Of a stretch of 64,000 nucleotides of DNA, positions 43,637 to 52,118 are shown piece after piece; the first letter of the stretch is position 1, and the number at the start of each line of letters is the position of its first letter. The DNA comes from UBA1847 sp942492205. Its GTDB lineage: Bacteria > Pseudomonadota > Gammaproteobacteria > Steroidobacterales > Woeseiaceae. Under the pieces are notes generated by a model. It made no database searches. It was not told where the DNA came from and saw only the letters and a list, made by a program, of their open reading frames with translations. The position numbers and the translations under genes are program-made. The DNA is taken from NCBI GenBank assembly GCA_942492205.1, contig CALODT010000001.1, forward strand, positions 682,001 to 746,000, written 5' to 3'.

Positions 43637-45280
43637 ATGGCTGCTAAAGAAGTACGATTTAGCGATGACGCGCGGCAGAAGATGTTTGCCGGCGTCACCG
43701 TTCTGGCGAATGCGGTAAAGGTGACCCTGGGTCCCAAGGGCCGCAACGTCGTGCTCGACAAGAGCTTCGGCGCACCGACGGTTACCAAGGACGGCGTGTC
43801 CGTTGCCAAGGAAATCGAACTCGAAGACAAGTTCGAAAACATGGGCGCGCAAATGGTAAAGGAAGTCGCTTCCCAGACCTCCGACGTTGCCGGCGACGGC
43901 ACCACCACGGCAACCGTTCTTGCACAGGCGATTCTTCGTGAAGGCCTGAAGTCAGTTGCCGCGGGCATGAACCCGATGGACCTGAAGCGCGGCATCGACA
44001 AGGCGTCTGTCGCAATTGTCGGCGAGTTGAAGAAGCTGTCCAAGCCTTGTGAAGACGAGAAAGCGATCGCACAGGTCGGCAGTATCTCCGCCAACTCGGA
44101 TGTCGAGATCGGTGAGATTATCTCCGATGCCATGGGCAAAGTCGGCAAAGAAGGCGTTATCACGGTTGAGGAAGGCTCAGGCCTTGAGAATGAGCTCGAT
44201 GTTGTAGAGGGCATGCAGTTCGATCGCGGCTACCTGTCGCCGTACTTCATCAACGATGCGTCTAGCCAGCAGGTAGAGCACGAGAACCCGCTGATCCTGT
44301 TGTTCGACAAGAAGATCTCCAACATTCGCGACCTGTTGCCGATTCTCGAAGGTGTTGCCAAAGCCGGTCGGCCGCTGATGATCATTGCCGAAGACGTCGA
44401 AGGCGAGGCGCTCGCGACGCTGGTTGTCAACAACATTCGCGGCATCGTCAAGGTTGCCGCCGTCAAGGCACCGGGCTTCGGCGATCGCCGCAAAGCGATG
44501 CTGCAGGATATCGCGGTGCTGACCGGTGGCCAGGTTATCTCGGAAGAAGTCGGGCTGTCGCTTGAGAAGGCTACACTCGACGACCTCGGTCAAGCCAAGA
44601 AGATCCAGATTACCAAGGAAGCGACCACGATTATCGACGGTGCCGGCAAGGCCACCGAAATCAAGGCTCGAGTCGACCAGATCAATGCCGAGATTGCGGA
44701 TTCTTCGTCGGATTACGACAAAGAGAAGCTGCAGGAACGCGTTGCCAAGCTGTCCGGCGGTGTTGCCGTGATCAAGGTTGGCGCGGCTACCGAAGTGGAG
44801 ATGAAGGAAAAGAAGGCGCGCGTTGAAGACGCGCTGCACGCTACTCGTGCTGCTGTCGAAGAGGGCGTGGTGCCCGGTGGTGGTGTCGCACTGATTCGGG
44901 CCGTCAAGGCGATCTCGAAGCTGAAAGGCGACAACGACGACCAGAACGTCGGTATCGCCATTCTGAAGCGTGCGGTCGAAGAACCGCTGCGTCAGATCGT
45001 GCGCAACGCCGGCGGCGACGCCAGCGTTGTGTTGAACGCAGTCGCAGAAGGTAAGGGCAACTTCGGCTACAACGCGGCGACCGGCGAATACGGCGACATG
45101 ATCGAACAAGGTATTCTCGATCCGACGAAGGTCACACGCTATGCGCTGCAGAACGCGGCCTCAGTATCCGGACTGCTGTTGACGACCGAAGCGATGGTCG
45201 CCGACGCCCCGCAGGACGATGCCGGTGGTCCACCGATGCCGGACATGGGTGGCATGGGCGGTATGGGCGGCATGATGTAA
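43637..45280 (+). CDS. groEL: Chaperonin GroEL
   Basis: 547 residues. The ATP-binding motif GDGTTTATVLAQ lies in the N-terminal equatorial part, VTLGPKGRNVVLDKSFGAP precedes it, and the C-terminal tail is GGM repeats. It is a full-length bacterial chaperonin, 73 bases after groES. Confidence 0.99.
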   Translation: MAAKEVRFSDDARQKMFAGVTVLANAVKVTLGPKGRNVVLDKSFGAPTVTKDGVSVAKEIELEDKFENMGAQMVKEVASQTSDVAGDGTTTATVLAQAILREGLKSVAAGMNPMDLKRGIDKASVAIVGELKKLSKPCEDEKAIAQVGSISANSDVEIGEIISDAMGKVGKEGVITVEEGSGLENELDVVEGMQFDRGYLSPYFINDASSQQVEHENPLILLFDKKISNIRDLLPILEGVAKAGRPLMIIAEDVEGEALATLVVNNIRGIVKVAAVKAPGFGDRRKAMLQDIAVLTGGQVISEEVGLSLEKATLDDLGQAKKIQITKEATTIIDGAGKATEIKARVDQINAEIADSSSDYDKEKLQERVAKLSGGVAVIKVGAATEVEMKEKKARVEDALHATRAAVEEGVVPGGGVALIRAVKAISKLKGDNDDQNVGIAILKRAVEEPLRQIVRNAGGDASVVLNAVAEGKGNFGYNAATGEYGDMIEQGILDPTKVTRYALQNAASVSGLLLTTEAMVADAPQDDAGGPPMPDMGGMGGMGGMM

Positions 45281-45320
45281 GTTCGGCTCATGTCGCGATG
45301 TCAATCATCGCAAAACGAAA

Positions 45321-45346
45321 AGCCCGGCATACGCCGGGCTTTTTTT
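45321..45346 (+). terminator. Intrinsic terminator after groEL
   Basis: AGCCCGGC (45321-45328), loop ATAC, GCCGGGCT (45333-45340), then a run of T residues. An A-run precedes the stem, so it may also serve the convergent outer-membrane protein gene. Confidence 0.9.
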
Positions 45347-45365
45347 GTGCGTGAACCAGGCTGGC

Positions 45366-46034
45366 TCAAAACGTGAACCCTGCGCCGATCGAAAGGGTCC
45401 AGCTTTCATAATCGCTCTGCAATGTCTCCAGGGGCGCGCCCGGCAACTCCATTCGCACCGATCCGGCATCGAAATAGGTGGCCCCGGCCTCGACGAACCA
45501 GCGCTCGGTAGCGTCATAACGGCCGCCGAACTTAATCTGCGGCCCGCCGTCGTCAGTCTCGAAGGATACCTCCTGTTGGCCACTTGTATCGAAGTCGATG
45601 TCAATCTCCTGCAGCAAGAGGTAACCCGCGGCGACAAAACCCGACCATTTATCGCTACCGCCCAGTGGAAAGCGATACACGCCGTTTATGCCCAGCCCGA
45701 GTGACGCAAAGTCGCCGCCGGAAAACGCACCGAGACCGGGCAGGTCGACGGCGTCGAGGTCGTTACGCCGATACATGATTTCACCCTCGACCGCGAGGCG
45801 GTTCGTAAACTGGTAGCCGATCGTGCCGCCACCCGCAAACGAGGCGTCGAAGCTGGCGCTGCTCGATTCCGAGTTGGTTCCGTCACTATAGGTCAAGGTG
45901 GCTGACGAAAGATTGCCAAGACCGAGGTTTGCGGTCGCATACCAGCCGCTGTCGTCGGCCAATGCGCCTGTCGTCGATAGAAGAGTCGTCGTCGCTGCAA
46001 GAGCGAGCAATCTGCTCGAAGTATTCGGTTTCAT
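45366..46034 (-). CDS. Outer membrane beta-barrel protein (OmpW/OmpA-barrel-like)
   Basis: 222 residues with a signal peptide ending around GALADD, alternating hydrophobic beta-strands (YATANLGLGNL, GGGTIGYQFTNRLAVEGEI) and a C-terminal Phe (IGAGFTF) needed for BAM recognition. It resembles small eight-stranded porin-like barrels. The substrate is unknown. Confidence 0.82.
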   Translation of the reverse strand: MKPNTSSRLLALAATTTLLSTTGALADDSGWYATANLGLGNLSSATLTYSDGTNSESSSASFDASFAGGGTIGYQFTNRLAVEGEIMYRRNDLDAVDLPGLGAFSGGDFASLGLGINGVYRFPLGGSDKWSGFVAAGYLLLQEIDIDFDTSGQQEVSFETDDGGPQIKFGGRYDATERWFVEAGATYFDAGSVRMELPGAPLETLQSDYESWTLSIGAGFTF

Positions 46035-46244
46035 AGTTTCTCTCCGTTCAATTAACGAGTTTTGCAGTTCCCGGAAAAGATAATTTCAGAAACGTGTGGC
46101 GAGTGGATTTCAAGGTCGTAACCGGCTGTAACAGAGTTTTGCAGCGCGCCGCGGTCGAAGCAGATTTCGTTCCCTTTCGAAAACCTGTCAATCCGATGAT
46201 TCCCTGATTGCTTTCTTGCGCGAAGGGCGTAGAAAAGATTTGCT

Positions 46245-46262
46245 GGCGGAGGTTCGCCAGCG
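46245..46262 (+). promoter_or_regulatory. Leader hairpin upstream of hsp20
   Basis: CTGGCG (46245-46250), loop GAGGTT, CGCCAG (46257-46262) lies 25 bases before the start codon. A TTTGCT immediately overlaps its 5' side. Heat-shock small Hsp genes often carry ROSE-type RNA thermometers with a UUGCU element, so a thermosensor is possible. Direct pairing of this hairpin with the GGAGG site was not shown. Confidence 0.3.
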
Positions 46263-46287
46263 CTGTACAGGGAAGGAGGTGTGTCAC

Positions 46288-46776
46288 ATGTCAATCCTGC
46301 GAAAGATCGAGCCCCGCAAAAGGGCGGTTGATGTAAGACGGACGGCGCCTCTCACCCACAGCATGGAGGAGTTCTTCGAGGACTTCTTGCCACGCCGCTG
46401 GATGGAGACGTTTGAACCCTTTGGGTGGAACCGGATGAGAGATGTCGATATGGAGCGGAATTTCCGCCTCGATGTCATTGACCGGGACAAAGAGTTTCTG
46501 GTCCGTGGTGAACTCCCGGGTATCGAGAAAGACGATGTCGAAGTCACGATCGCGGGCGGTCGCCTGTTGATCGAGGCAGAAAGGGAGTTCGAGGAAGTTG
46601 ATGAGAAGGAGGAGTTCTACAGGCACGAGCTCGGCTATGGCAAATTCATGCGAAGCGTGATGTTGCCGGAAGAAGTGGATCCTGAAAACATCCATGCCGA
46701 GCTGAAGGACGGAATCCTGACCGTTACGCTTCCGAAAGTCCGCGCGGCGGAAAGACACACAGTTAAAGTCGCCTGA
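46288..46776 (+). CDS. Hsp20-family small heat shock protein
   Basis: 162 residues from ATG 46288, with GGAAGGAGG upstream. The alpha-crystallin domain spans about residues 55-150, with FRLDVIDRDKEFLVRGELPG at the start and ELKDGILTVTLPK near the end. It is an ATP-independent holdase. The longer in-frame start at 46216 lacks a ribosome site. Confidence 0.93.
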   Translation: MSILRKIEPRKRAVDVRRTAPLTHSMEEFFEDFLPRRWMETFEPFGWNRMRDVDMERNFRLDVIDRDKEFLVRGELPGIEKDDVEVTIAGGRLLIEAEREFEEVDEKEEFYRHELGYGKFMRSVMLPEEVDPENIHAELKDGILTVTLPKVRAAERHTVKVA

Positions 46777-46799
46777 CGATTCAATGGCTGTGTGACATT

Positions 46800-46829
46800 G
46801 CCGGGACGGCTGCGGCCGCCCCGGCTTTT
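46800..46829 (+). terminator. Terminator between convergent hsp20 and msrQ
   Basis: A long GC-rich stem. GCCGGG plus CGGC (46800-46810) pairs with GCCG plus CCCGGC (46815-46825) around the loop TGCG, with one A/C mismatch. It is followed by TTTT. Confidence 0.75.
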
Positions 46830-47448
46830 ATATGCGCGCGAGACGCTGCTGGCGTCGCCGCCAGCGCCAGGCGAGACGCGCGCCGAGCAATGCCGCGAGA
46901 ATCCCGGCGTAGATCAGGGGCTCGGTTATGTCCTTCTTGACCTGCCACCAGTAGTGCCACACGCCTAGGATCGCGATCGCATAGGTCGCATTGTGCAGGG
47001 TCTGCCAGCGCCGTCCCAGTCGCCGTCGCATACCGTCTGTCGAGGTCGCAGCCAGGGCGGTGAGTAGCAAAAGCGCCACGAAACCAACAGTGATGAAGGG
47101 TCGCTCCGTCAGGTCTTCCAGGATCGCCGACAGCAGCAGGCCCTGGTCCAGCACGAGCCAGGTCAGGAAGTGCATGAGCGCATAGAAGAAGGTGAACAGG
47201 CCCAGCATGCGACGGAAACGGGACAGCCAGTTCCAGCCGGTCAGACGCCGCAGCGGCGTGACGGCGAGCGTTATCATGATCAGGCGCAGCGCCCAGTTGC
47301 CGAAGCGATCGAGAATTTCCTCGACCGGGTTGGCGCCGAGTCTCCCGGTCAGCTCGAAGGCGTCAGTAATCACCAGGATGGCGGGCAGCAGGCAGAGCAG
47401 AAAAACAGCGGGTTTCCAGATTCGCCTTATCTGTTCCAGCGTGGTCAC
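46828..47448 (-). CDS. msrQ: Heme-binding membrane subunit MsrQ
   Basis: 206 residues, with about five or six membrane helices of the ferric-reductase-like/YedZ family. Heme-ligand histidines fall in FYALMHFLTW, RRWQTLHNATYAIA and GVWHYWW. It delivers quinone-derived electrons to MsrP. It follows msrP with an 8-base gap. Confidence 0.92.
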   Translation of the reverse strand: MTTLEQIRRIWKPAVFLLCLLPAILVITDAFELTGRLGANPVEEILDRFGNWALRLIMITLAVTPLRRLTGWNWLSRFRRMLGLFTFFYALMHFLTWLVLDQGLLLSAILEDLTERPFITVGFVALLLLTALAATSTDGMRRRLGRRWQTLHNATYAIAILGVWHYWWQVKKDITEPLIYAGILAALLGARLAWRWRRRQQRLARI

Positions 47449-47456
47449 TCGCTGCC

Positions 47457-48416
47457 CTAGAAATTACGACGCAGGTCGAGGTTCTTGTAAAGATGGGCGA
47501 CCTCGTCGCCATAGCCATTGAACATCAGTGTCGGCTGCTTGCTGGCGAAAAGTCCGGCGCCAATCCGACGCTCGCGCGCCTGACTCCAGCGAGGGTGATC
47601 GACTTCAGGATTGACGTTGGCATAGAAGCCGTACTCGCGCGGCTGCGACATGTTCCAGCTGGTTTTCGGCCGGCGCTCGGTAAAGCGCATGCGCACGATG
47701 CCCTTGATGCCCTTGAAGCCGTACTTCCACGGGACCACCAGTCGAATCGGTGCACCGTTCTGGTTCGGCAGAACCTCGCCATACAGCCCTACTGCCAGTA
47801 TCGACAGCGGGTTCGTGGCCTCGGCGATCGTCAGGCCTTCGCGGTACGGCCAGTCGAGTGCGCGCCGGCGCTGCCCGGGCATGCGTTCGGAGTCATGCAG
47901 TGTTTCAAAGGCGACGTATCGCGCTTTGGACGTTGGTTTGAAATAGCTGACTACGTCAGCGAGCGAAATACCGACCCAGGGAATGACCATCGACCAGGCC
48001 TCAACGCAGCGCATGCGATAGATGCGTTCCTCGAGATCGAATGGCTTCACGAAATCGTCGAAGTCGAAAGTGCCCGTCTTTTCGCACTCGCCATCGACCT
48101 GTATCGACCACGGTCGCGGCTTGAAATCCTGCGAATTCTCGAACGGATCTGCCTTGCCGGTGCCGAATTCGTAATAATTGTTGTACGTCGTGATGTCCTC
48201 GTAACTGTTGGGCGGCTCATCGGTGCTGAAGCGGCTCGTGCCCACGTCTGGCAATTCTGCTCGACGGGCGTCGGGGATGATCGCGCCGAGCGCCGACGCG
48301 CCCGTCAGCGAGCCGCCGATAGCGGCGCCCGCGCGCATGAAATCACGGCGGTTGAGGTAATTTTCCTTACTCGTAATTTCTGACGGACGGATGTCCGATG
48401 ACTTCTTGATTATCAC
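47457..48416 (-). CDS. msrP: Periplasmic methionine sulfoxide reductase catalytic subunit MsrP
   Basis: 319 residues from GTG 48416, behind GGAGAG. It is a molybdoenzyme of the sulfite oxidase fold. A Tat signal with NRRDFMRAGAAIGGSLTG directs folded export. The molybdenum-ligand Cys is in YRMRCVEAWSMVIPW, with later RLVVPWKYGFKGIKGI. It repairs oxidised methionines of periplasmic proteins with MsrQ. moeA elsewhere in the window makes its cofactor. Confidence 0.95.
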   Translation of the reverse strand: MIIKKSSDIRPSEITSKENYLNRRDFMRAGAAIGGSLTGASALGAIIPDARRAELPDVGTSRFSTDEPPNSYEDITTYNNYYEFGTGKADPFENSQDFKPRPWSIQVDGECEKTGTFDFDDFVKPFDLEERIYRMRCVEAWSMVIPWVGISLADVVSYFKPTSKARYVAFETLHDSERMPGQRRRALDWPYREGLTIAEATNPLSILAVGLYGEVLPNQNGAPIRLVVPWKYGFKGIKGIVRMRFTERRPKTSWNMSQPREYGFYANVNPEVDHPRWSQARERRIGAGLFASKQPTLMFNGYGDEVAHLYKNLDLRRNF

Positions 48417-48590
48417 GCAAGCTCTCCGGGTAGAAGATTGTCCTGAATAGGACCGGATTGGGGGAGCAAATATTGCACAAATCTTCGTCGGAAGTGATGC
48501 TAGCAACAAATTGTTACCTGGAGATTCGTCGTTAACGCCACGAAAAACGCCGTTACCAGCAAGGTCCTGGTCCTCTATTACGCCGCAACA

Positions 48591-48944
48591 GTGATCTTCC
48601 TGATTCTCGACTACACGCTGGGCCTCAACGTTCGCCTGGCATTCCTCGAGCCCTATCCGGAGGCGCGCGTGGCGTACTACGGTGTGTGCTTCTTCTGCCT
48701 TGGCCTGATGCTGTGGCGCCCGGTGTGGACGGTCCTGATCGCTGCCTTCGAGTCGATCGTCACGCTGTCGGCTCTCATTATCGGAATGGGCATGAGGACA
48801 CTGGTGGTGAGCGATCAGATGCTCGAAACAGGCAGCGGCGTCGTCACAATGCCGGAGATCGTCAACTTCCTGATTTCGGGTGGCGCCGCGTATTTCGCAT
48901 GGATTCGGGGCGTTCGCCAACTCAGAGAAGAAAATCCGTTCTAA
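48591..48944 (+). CDS. Small membrane protein of unknown function
   Basis: 117 residues with three or four hydrophobic stretches (VIFLILDYTLGL, VAYYGVCFFCLGLML, WTVLIAAFESIVTLSALIIG, IVNFLISGGAAYFAWI). GTG 48591 is the only standard start, but the same frame is open from 48504 and the first hydrophobic helix continues upstream (LVLYYAAT), so the true start may be a rare codon such as CTG 48567. It is divergent from msrP. No family is recognised. Confidence 0.55.
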   Translation: MIFLILDYTLGLNVRLAFLEPYPEARVAYYGVCFFCLGLMLWRPVWTVLIAAFESIVTLSALIIGMGMRTLVVSDQMLETGSGVVTMPEIVNFLISGGAAYFAWIRGVRQLREENPF

Positions 48945-49382
48945 ACGACGATAAAAGTCGTTAACGTCTGGAAAATATCTAAAAGTGGATGGGGAGGCAT
49001 GTCTGGCGGAGATACAGTGGCGCTCCATTGCAGAATCCGATGAATAAATGGACGATAGTCGAGAAAAAATTACCGAAAAATCGAGAAATGTCTCTAACGG
49101 CTACTAAAAACAGTATTTCAGAAATTTCTGTGACTGATATCCATATTGGGTCTTTGAGAAATCAAGTTTTCCATTTTTGAGAAGATAGCGACTTTTATCA
49201 TCATGAAATCCACAAAATCGTCTTTTTTCGCTTACTACCCTCAAGAAAGAACAAACTTTCCCCCGACGTCGACGTCGAAATACAGTGAGGGCCGCGTTCA
49301 TGCTGTATTCAAGCGGATGTTGCCAAGGTTGAGATCGTGAGCATTGCCCCAACGTCTGCGAAACATCGGGAGGTCTGAAACG
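48945..49382. other. AT-rich intergenic region with terminal-type inverted repeats
   Basis: 438 bases without a convincing gene, visibly richer in A+T than its surroundings. A 14-base repeat GACGATAAAAGTCG (48947-48960) recurs inverted as CGACTTTTATCATC (49189-49202) with one mismatch, bounding a 256-base segment. A short frame at 48989-49180 has no family features. The last part carries the GGGAGG site of the FrnE-like gene. Confidence 0.5.
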
Positions 49383-50105
49383 GTGAGAGAACCACTATCC
49401 AATATTGTCAGGCGCGACGACCGGATCACGGCAACGGCACTGCTGAATGTCGACGTGATCGCGGATTTCGTGTGCCCATTCTGCTTCATTGGCAAGCGAC
49501 GCTTTGACGAGGCGCTAAAGGCCGTCAAAGGCCCTGTCGACGTCAACTGGTTTCCGTTCCAGCTCAATCCGGAGATACCGGCTGAGGGATTACCGTTCGA
49601 CGAGTACCTGTCACGTCGTTTCGGCGACTCGGCCGACATCGAGCCTGTTCTGCAGCACCTCAGGCAGCAGGGCCGGGAAGTCGGCATCGACTTTCGCTTC
49701 GACAAGCTGCGCCACGTCCCGAATACCTTGCCGATTCACCAGCTCATATACATGGCCGAGGCGCGCGGCCTCGACCCGTCGGCGCTCGCTGAACACCTCA
49801 TGTCGGCGTTTTTTGAGCACGGACGCAACATCGGAAGCAGGGATGAGCTCGCGAATATTGCCGAAGCACACGGCCTGTCGAACGACGATGTCTGCGAGGC
49901 GATCGAAACCGATGCGATCAGGCAGCTCGTCCTTGATCGCGAGCGACAGGTGCGCGGCAGCGGCATCTCCGCAGTACCCGGTTTTCTCCTGAATCGCCGC
50001 CTGCTGGTCGTCGGTGCCCAGGGCACCGAAACGTTCGTCAACGCATTCGACCAGGCGATGTTCGGTGAAGGTACGGATACCCTGGTGTCACCGGCGCTGC
50101 ATTAG
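49383..50105 (+). CDS. FrnE-like DsbA-family protein
   Basis: About 240 residues from GTG 49383, with GGGAGG upstream. It has a DsbA-like fold with IADFVCPFCFIGKRRF; the CPFC pair is the putative redox site. The helical insert runs through HQLIYMAEARGLD, and SGISAVPGFLLNRRLLVVGA is the cis-proline segment. It belongs with cytoplasmic FrnE/polyketide-type oxidoreductases, with no signal peptide. The substrate is unknown. Its end overlaps the convergent hydrolase by 18 bases. Confidence 0.88.
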   Translation: MREPLSNIVRRDDRITATALLNVDVIADFVCPFCFIGKRRFDEALKAVKGPVDVNWFPFQLNPEIPAEGLPFDEYLSRRFGDSADIEPVLQHLRQQGREVGIDFRFDKLRHVPNTLPIHQLIYMAEARGLDPSALAEHLMSAFFEHGRNIGSRDELANIAEAHGLSNDDVCEAIETDAIRQLVLDRERQVRGSGISAVPGFLLNRRLLVVGAQGTETFVNAFDQAMFGEGTDTLVSPALH

Positions 50106-51032
50106 CCAGTCGAGTATTAGCCGATTCACCTCGTCAGGCTGTTCCTGCTGGCTCCAGTGTCCGCAGCCCTGCAGCATGTGAACCTCGAGATCGCTGACCA
50201 ACGGCCGCATTGCGGCTATATGATCCGCTGAAATGAGGACGTCATTGTCGGCGCCGATAAAGAGGGTTGGTATATCGATCGAGTAATCGAGGCCTTCCGA
50301 GCGCTGCCAGTTATCTGTCCAGTTGCGATACCAGTTGATAGCCCCGGAAAAACCGCTCAGCGAGTAGGCCTCGGCGTAGTAGTCGCGCTCCTGCGCAGTC
50401 AGCAGTGGCTCGCCACCATGGTCGGCCTTCTGCAGCGCGCCAACAAGGCTCACAATCTTTTTTTCATCGGGAAGCAGGTCAAACTGCTGACGTGAGATCT
50501 GGTTGCGGCGCATGGTGACATCGAAGAAGCGTTTTGGATCACGTGCGAATTTGCGATCGGCTTCGTCCGAATCCTGGAAGTTAACGATATAGAATTCTTC
50601 GCCATAGCGTCGCCGCCAGATCGCGATCGGATCTTCAGCCGACCTCGGATAGTGGGGGATATTCAGTATGACGAGCTTCTCGATACGCTCGGGCGCGGTC
50701 ATCGCCATGTGCCACAGCAACATCGCACCCCAGTCGTGGCCGATGAAGATGGCGCTCGCGAGATTCATTGCATCGAGTAGCCCCTGCACGTCGCCGACGA
50801 GTTCGTCGATTCGGTAATCCGCGACCGCGGGTGGTACGCTGCTGCTGCCGTAACCGCGCTGATCGGGGGCGATGGCGCGAAAACCCTTCGCCGCCAGTGC
50901 AGGTAGCTGGAAGCGCCAGGAGTAGGCGAGTTCGGGGAAGCCGTGCAACAAGATCACCGCAGGCCCTTTTCCCTGTTCGTAGACGGCCATACGGATGCCG
51001 TTTGTCTCGACGAAACGTGGTTTTGGAAACAT
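50088..51032 (-). CDS. Alpha/beta hydrolase, epoxide hydrolase-like
   Basis: 314 residues. Features are the HGFPELAYSWRFQLP oxyanion region, a GHDWGAML nucleophile elbow (Asp, as in epoxide hydrolases and haloalkane dehalogenases), the lid region, a DNDVLI acid strand and GCGHWSQQEQP with the catalytic His. The Asp nucleophile and HGFPE motif favour a soluble epoxide hydrolase; the substrate is unknown. Confidence 0.88.
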   Translation of the reverse strand: MFPKPRFVETNGIRMAVYEQGKGPAVILLHGFPELAYSWRFQLPALAAKGFRAIAPDQRGYGSSSVPPAVADYRIDELVGDVQGLLDAMNLASAIFIGHDWGAMLLWHMAMTAPERIEKLVILNIPHYPRSAEDPIAIWRRRYGEEFYIVNFQDSDEADRKFARDPKRFFDVTMRRNQISRQQFDLLPDEKKIVSLVGALQKADHGGEPLLTAQERDYYAEAYSLSGFSGAINWYRNWTDNWQRSEGLDYSIDIPTLFIGADNDVLISADHIAAMRPLVSDLEVHMLQGCGHWSQQEQPDEVNRLILDWLMQRR

Positions 51033-51155
51033 CCGATCAGTGTGACAGGATCTGTTGAAAAGCCAAGGCTGCTACGATGTGCGCACTGCTACGTATTTCG
51101 CCGTAGCCGGGTTGTCAAGAAACTGCAAAACCGCAGATACGAGGAGCAAAATGCA

Positions 51156-51581
51156 ATGAACAATCGGTCACTTTCTACTTTCCCAATGGTCGCCATCACG
51201 ACCGTTGCGGTCATGCTGCTGGTGGCGGCAGCCGCGGCATCCGCTTCCCATCACGGGCAGGGAAAGCATCACAAGATGCCGGCCTTCGCTGACATCGATC
51301 TGAATGGCGATGGCGCTATCGTCGAGTCCGAATTCTACGAAGCGCGCGCGGCGCGAATGGCGGAGCGCGCCAAGGCTGGCGGCAAGATGAAGAACGCGGC
51401 CAATGCACCAACATTTGGATCTATTGACCTCGATAGCAACGGCGAGATATCGGCGCAGGAATTCGCTGCGCATCAGACGGAGATGAAGGCAAAAAGAAAC
51501 AGCCAGAAGCAAAAAATGAAGCAGCAGAACAAGGACAAGAGCGCGCAGAAAGACGCTCAGAAAGACGCTCAGAAAGAGTAA
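51156..51581 (+). CDS. Exported EF-hand calcium-binding protein
   Basis: 141 residues behind GAGGAG. A signal peptide (FPMVAITTVAVMLLVAAAAASAS) precedes two canonical EF-hand loops, DLNGDGAIVESE and DLDSNGEISAQE. The C terminus is Lys/Gln-rich, ending in the repeated QKDAQKDAQKE (12-base DNA repeats at about 51545-51578). It is probably a periplasmic Ca2+-binding protein. The next gene starts at the base after its stop. Confidence 0.85.
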   Translation: MNNRSLSTFPMVAITTVAVMLLVAAAAASASHHGQGKHHKMPAFADIDLNGDGAIVESEFYEARAARMAERAKAGGKMKNAANAPTFGSIDLDSNGEISAQEFAAHQTEMKAKRNSQKQKMKQQNKDKSAQKDAQKDAQKE

Positions 51582-51914
51582 GTGACGGACATACGCCAGC
51601 GTCTGCTGTGGCTGCGCGCTGAACTGGAAGCGGAAGCGGAGTCGGCCGGTGGTTCGGCGGATATAGTCGAACTGGACCAGTCGAAGGTAGGGCGCCTGTC
51701 GCGCATGGACGCGATGCAGGCACAGGCAATGGCCAAGGCAACCGGGCAGCGACGCGACGCTGCCCTGCGTCGGATAACAGCGGCCCTGAAGCGCGTGGAC
51801 AATGGTGAGTTCGGCATTTGCCGCGAATGCGACGAGCCGATCAACCCCAAACGTCTCGAGTTCGACCCGACAGTGCTTTATTGCGTCGATTGCGCGGGCC
51901 GGGCTGGAGAATAG
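51582..51914 (+). CDS. TraR/DksA-type zinc-finger protein
   Basis: 110 residues. The start GTG 51582 directly follows the preceding TAA. An N-terminal helical part precedes a C4 zinc finger, CRECDEPI and CVDC. The usual DksA coiled-coil tip Asp pair is not obvious. It may bind the RNA polymerase secondary channel; the target is unknown. It is coupled to the EF-hand gene. Confidence 0.85.
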   Translation: MTDIRQRLLWLRAELEAEAESAGGSADIVELDQSKVGRLSRMDAMQAQAMAKATGQRRDAALRRITAALKRVDNGEFGICRECDEPINPKRLEFDPTVLYCVDCAGRAGE

Positions 51915-52062
51915 CCGGTCTGAACGTGGAACATCCAATAGTACGCCGACAATCAGCGACCTTCGCCACGATACAGCACTTTCGACACCGGGGCGATGCC
52001 GTGCGCAGGGCTCGCTCGCGCTGACGGACTCATGGGATTAGACCTTTCGAGGGTGTTTCCGC

Positions 52063-52091
52063 TTGTGTTTTACCGCATTGGCAAGTAATTT
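52063..52091 (+). promoter_or_regulatory. Tentative promoter of ileS leader
   Basis: TTGTGT (52063-52068) and TAATTT (52086-52091) are 17 bases apart, which would place the transcript start just before stem I of the T-box. Both hexamers match the sigma-70 consensus poorly, so this is a placement guess. Confidence 0.3.
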
Positions 52092-52118
52092 CCCCGGCAA
52101 GACGTTGAAGGGGACAAA

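Noticed and set aside
48989..49180. 63-codon frame in the AT-rich gap
   Set aside because: No ribosome site or family similarity; composition suggests chance.
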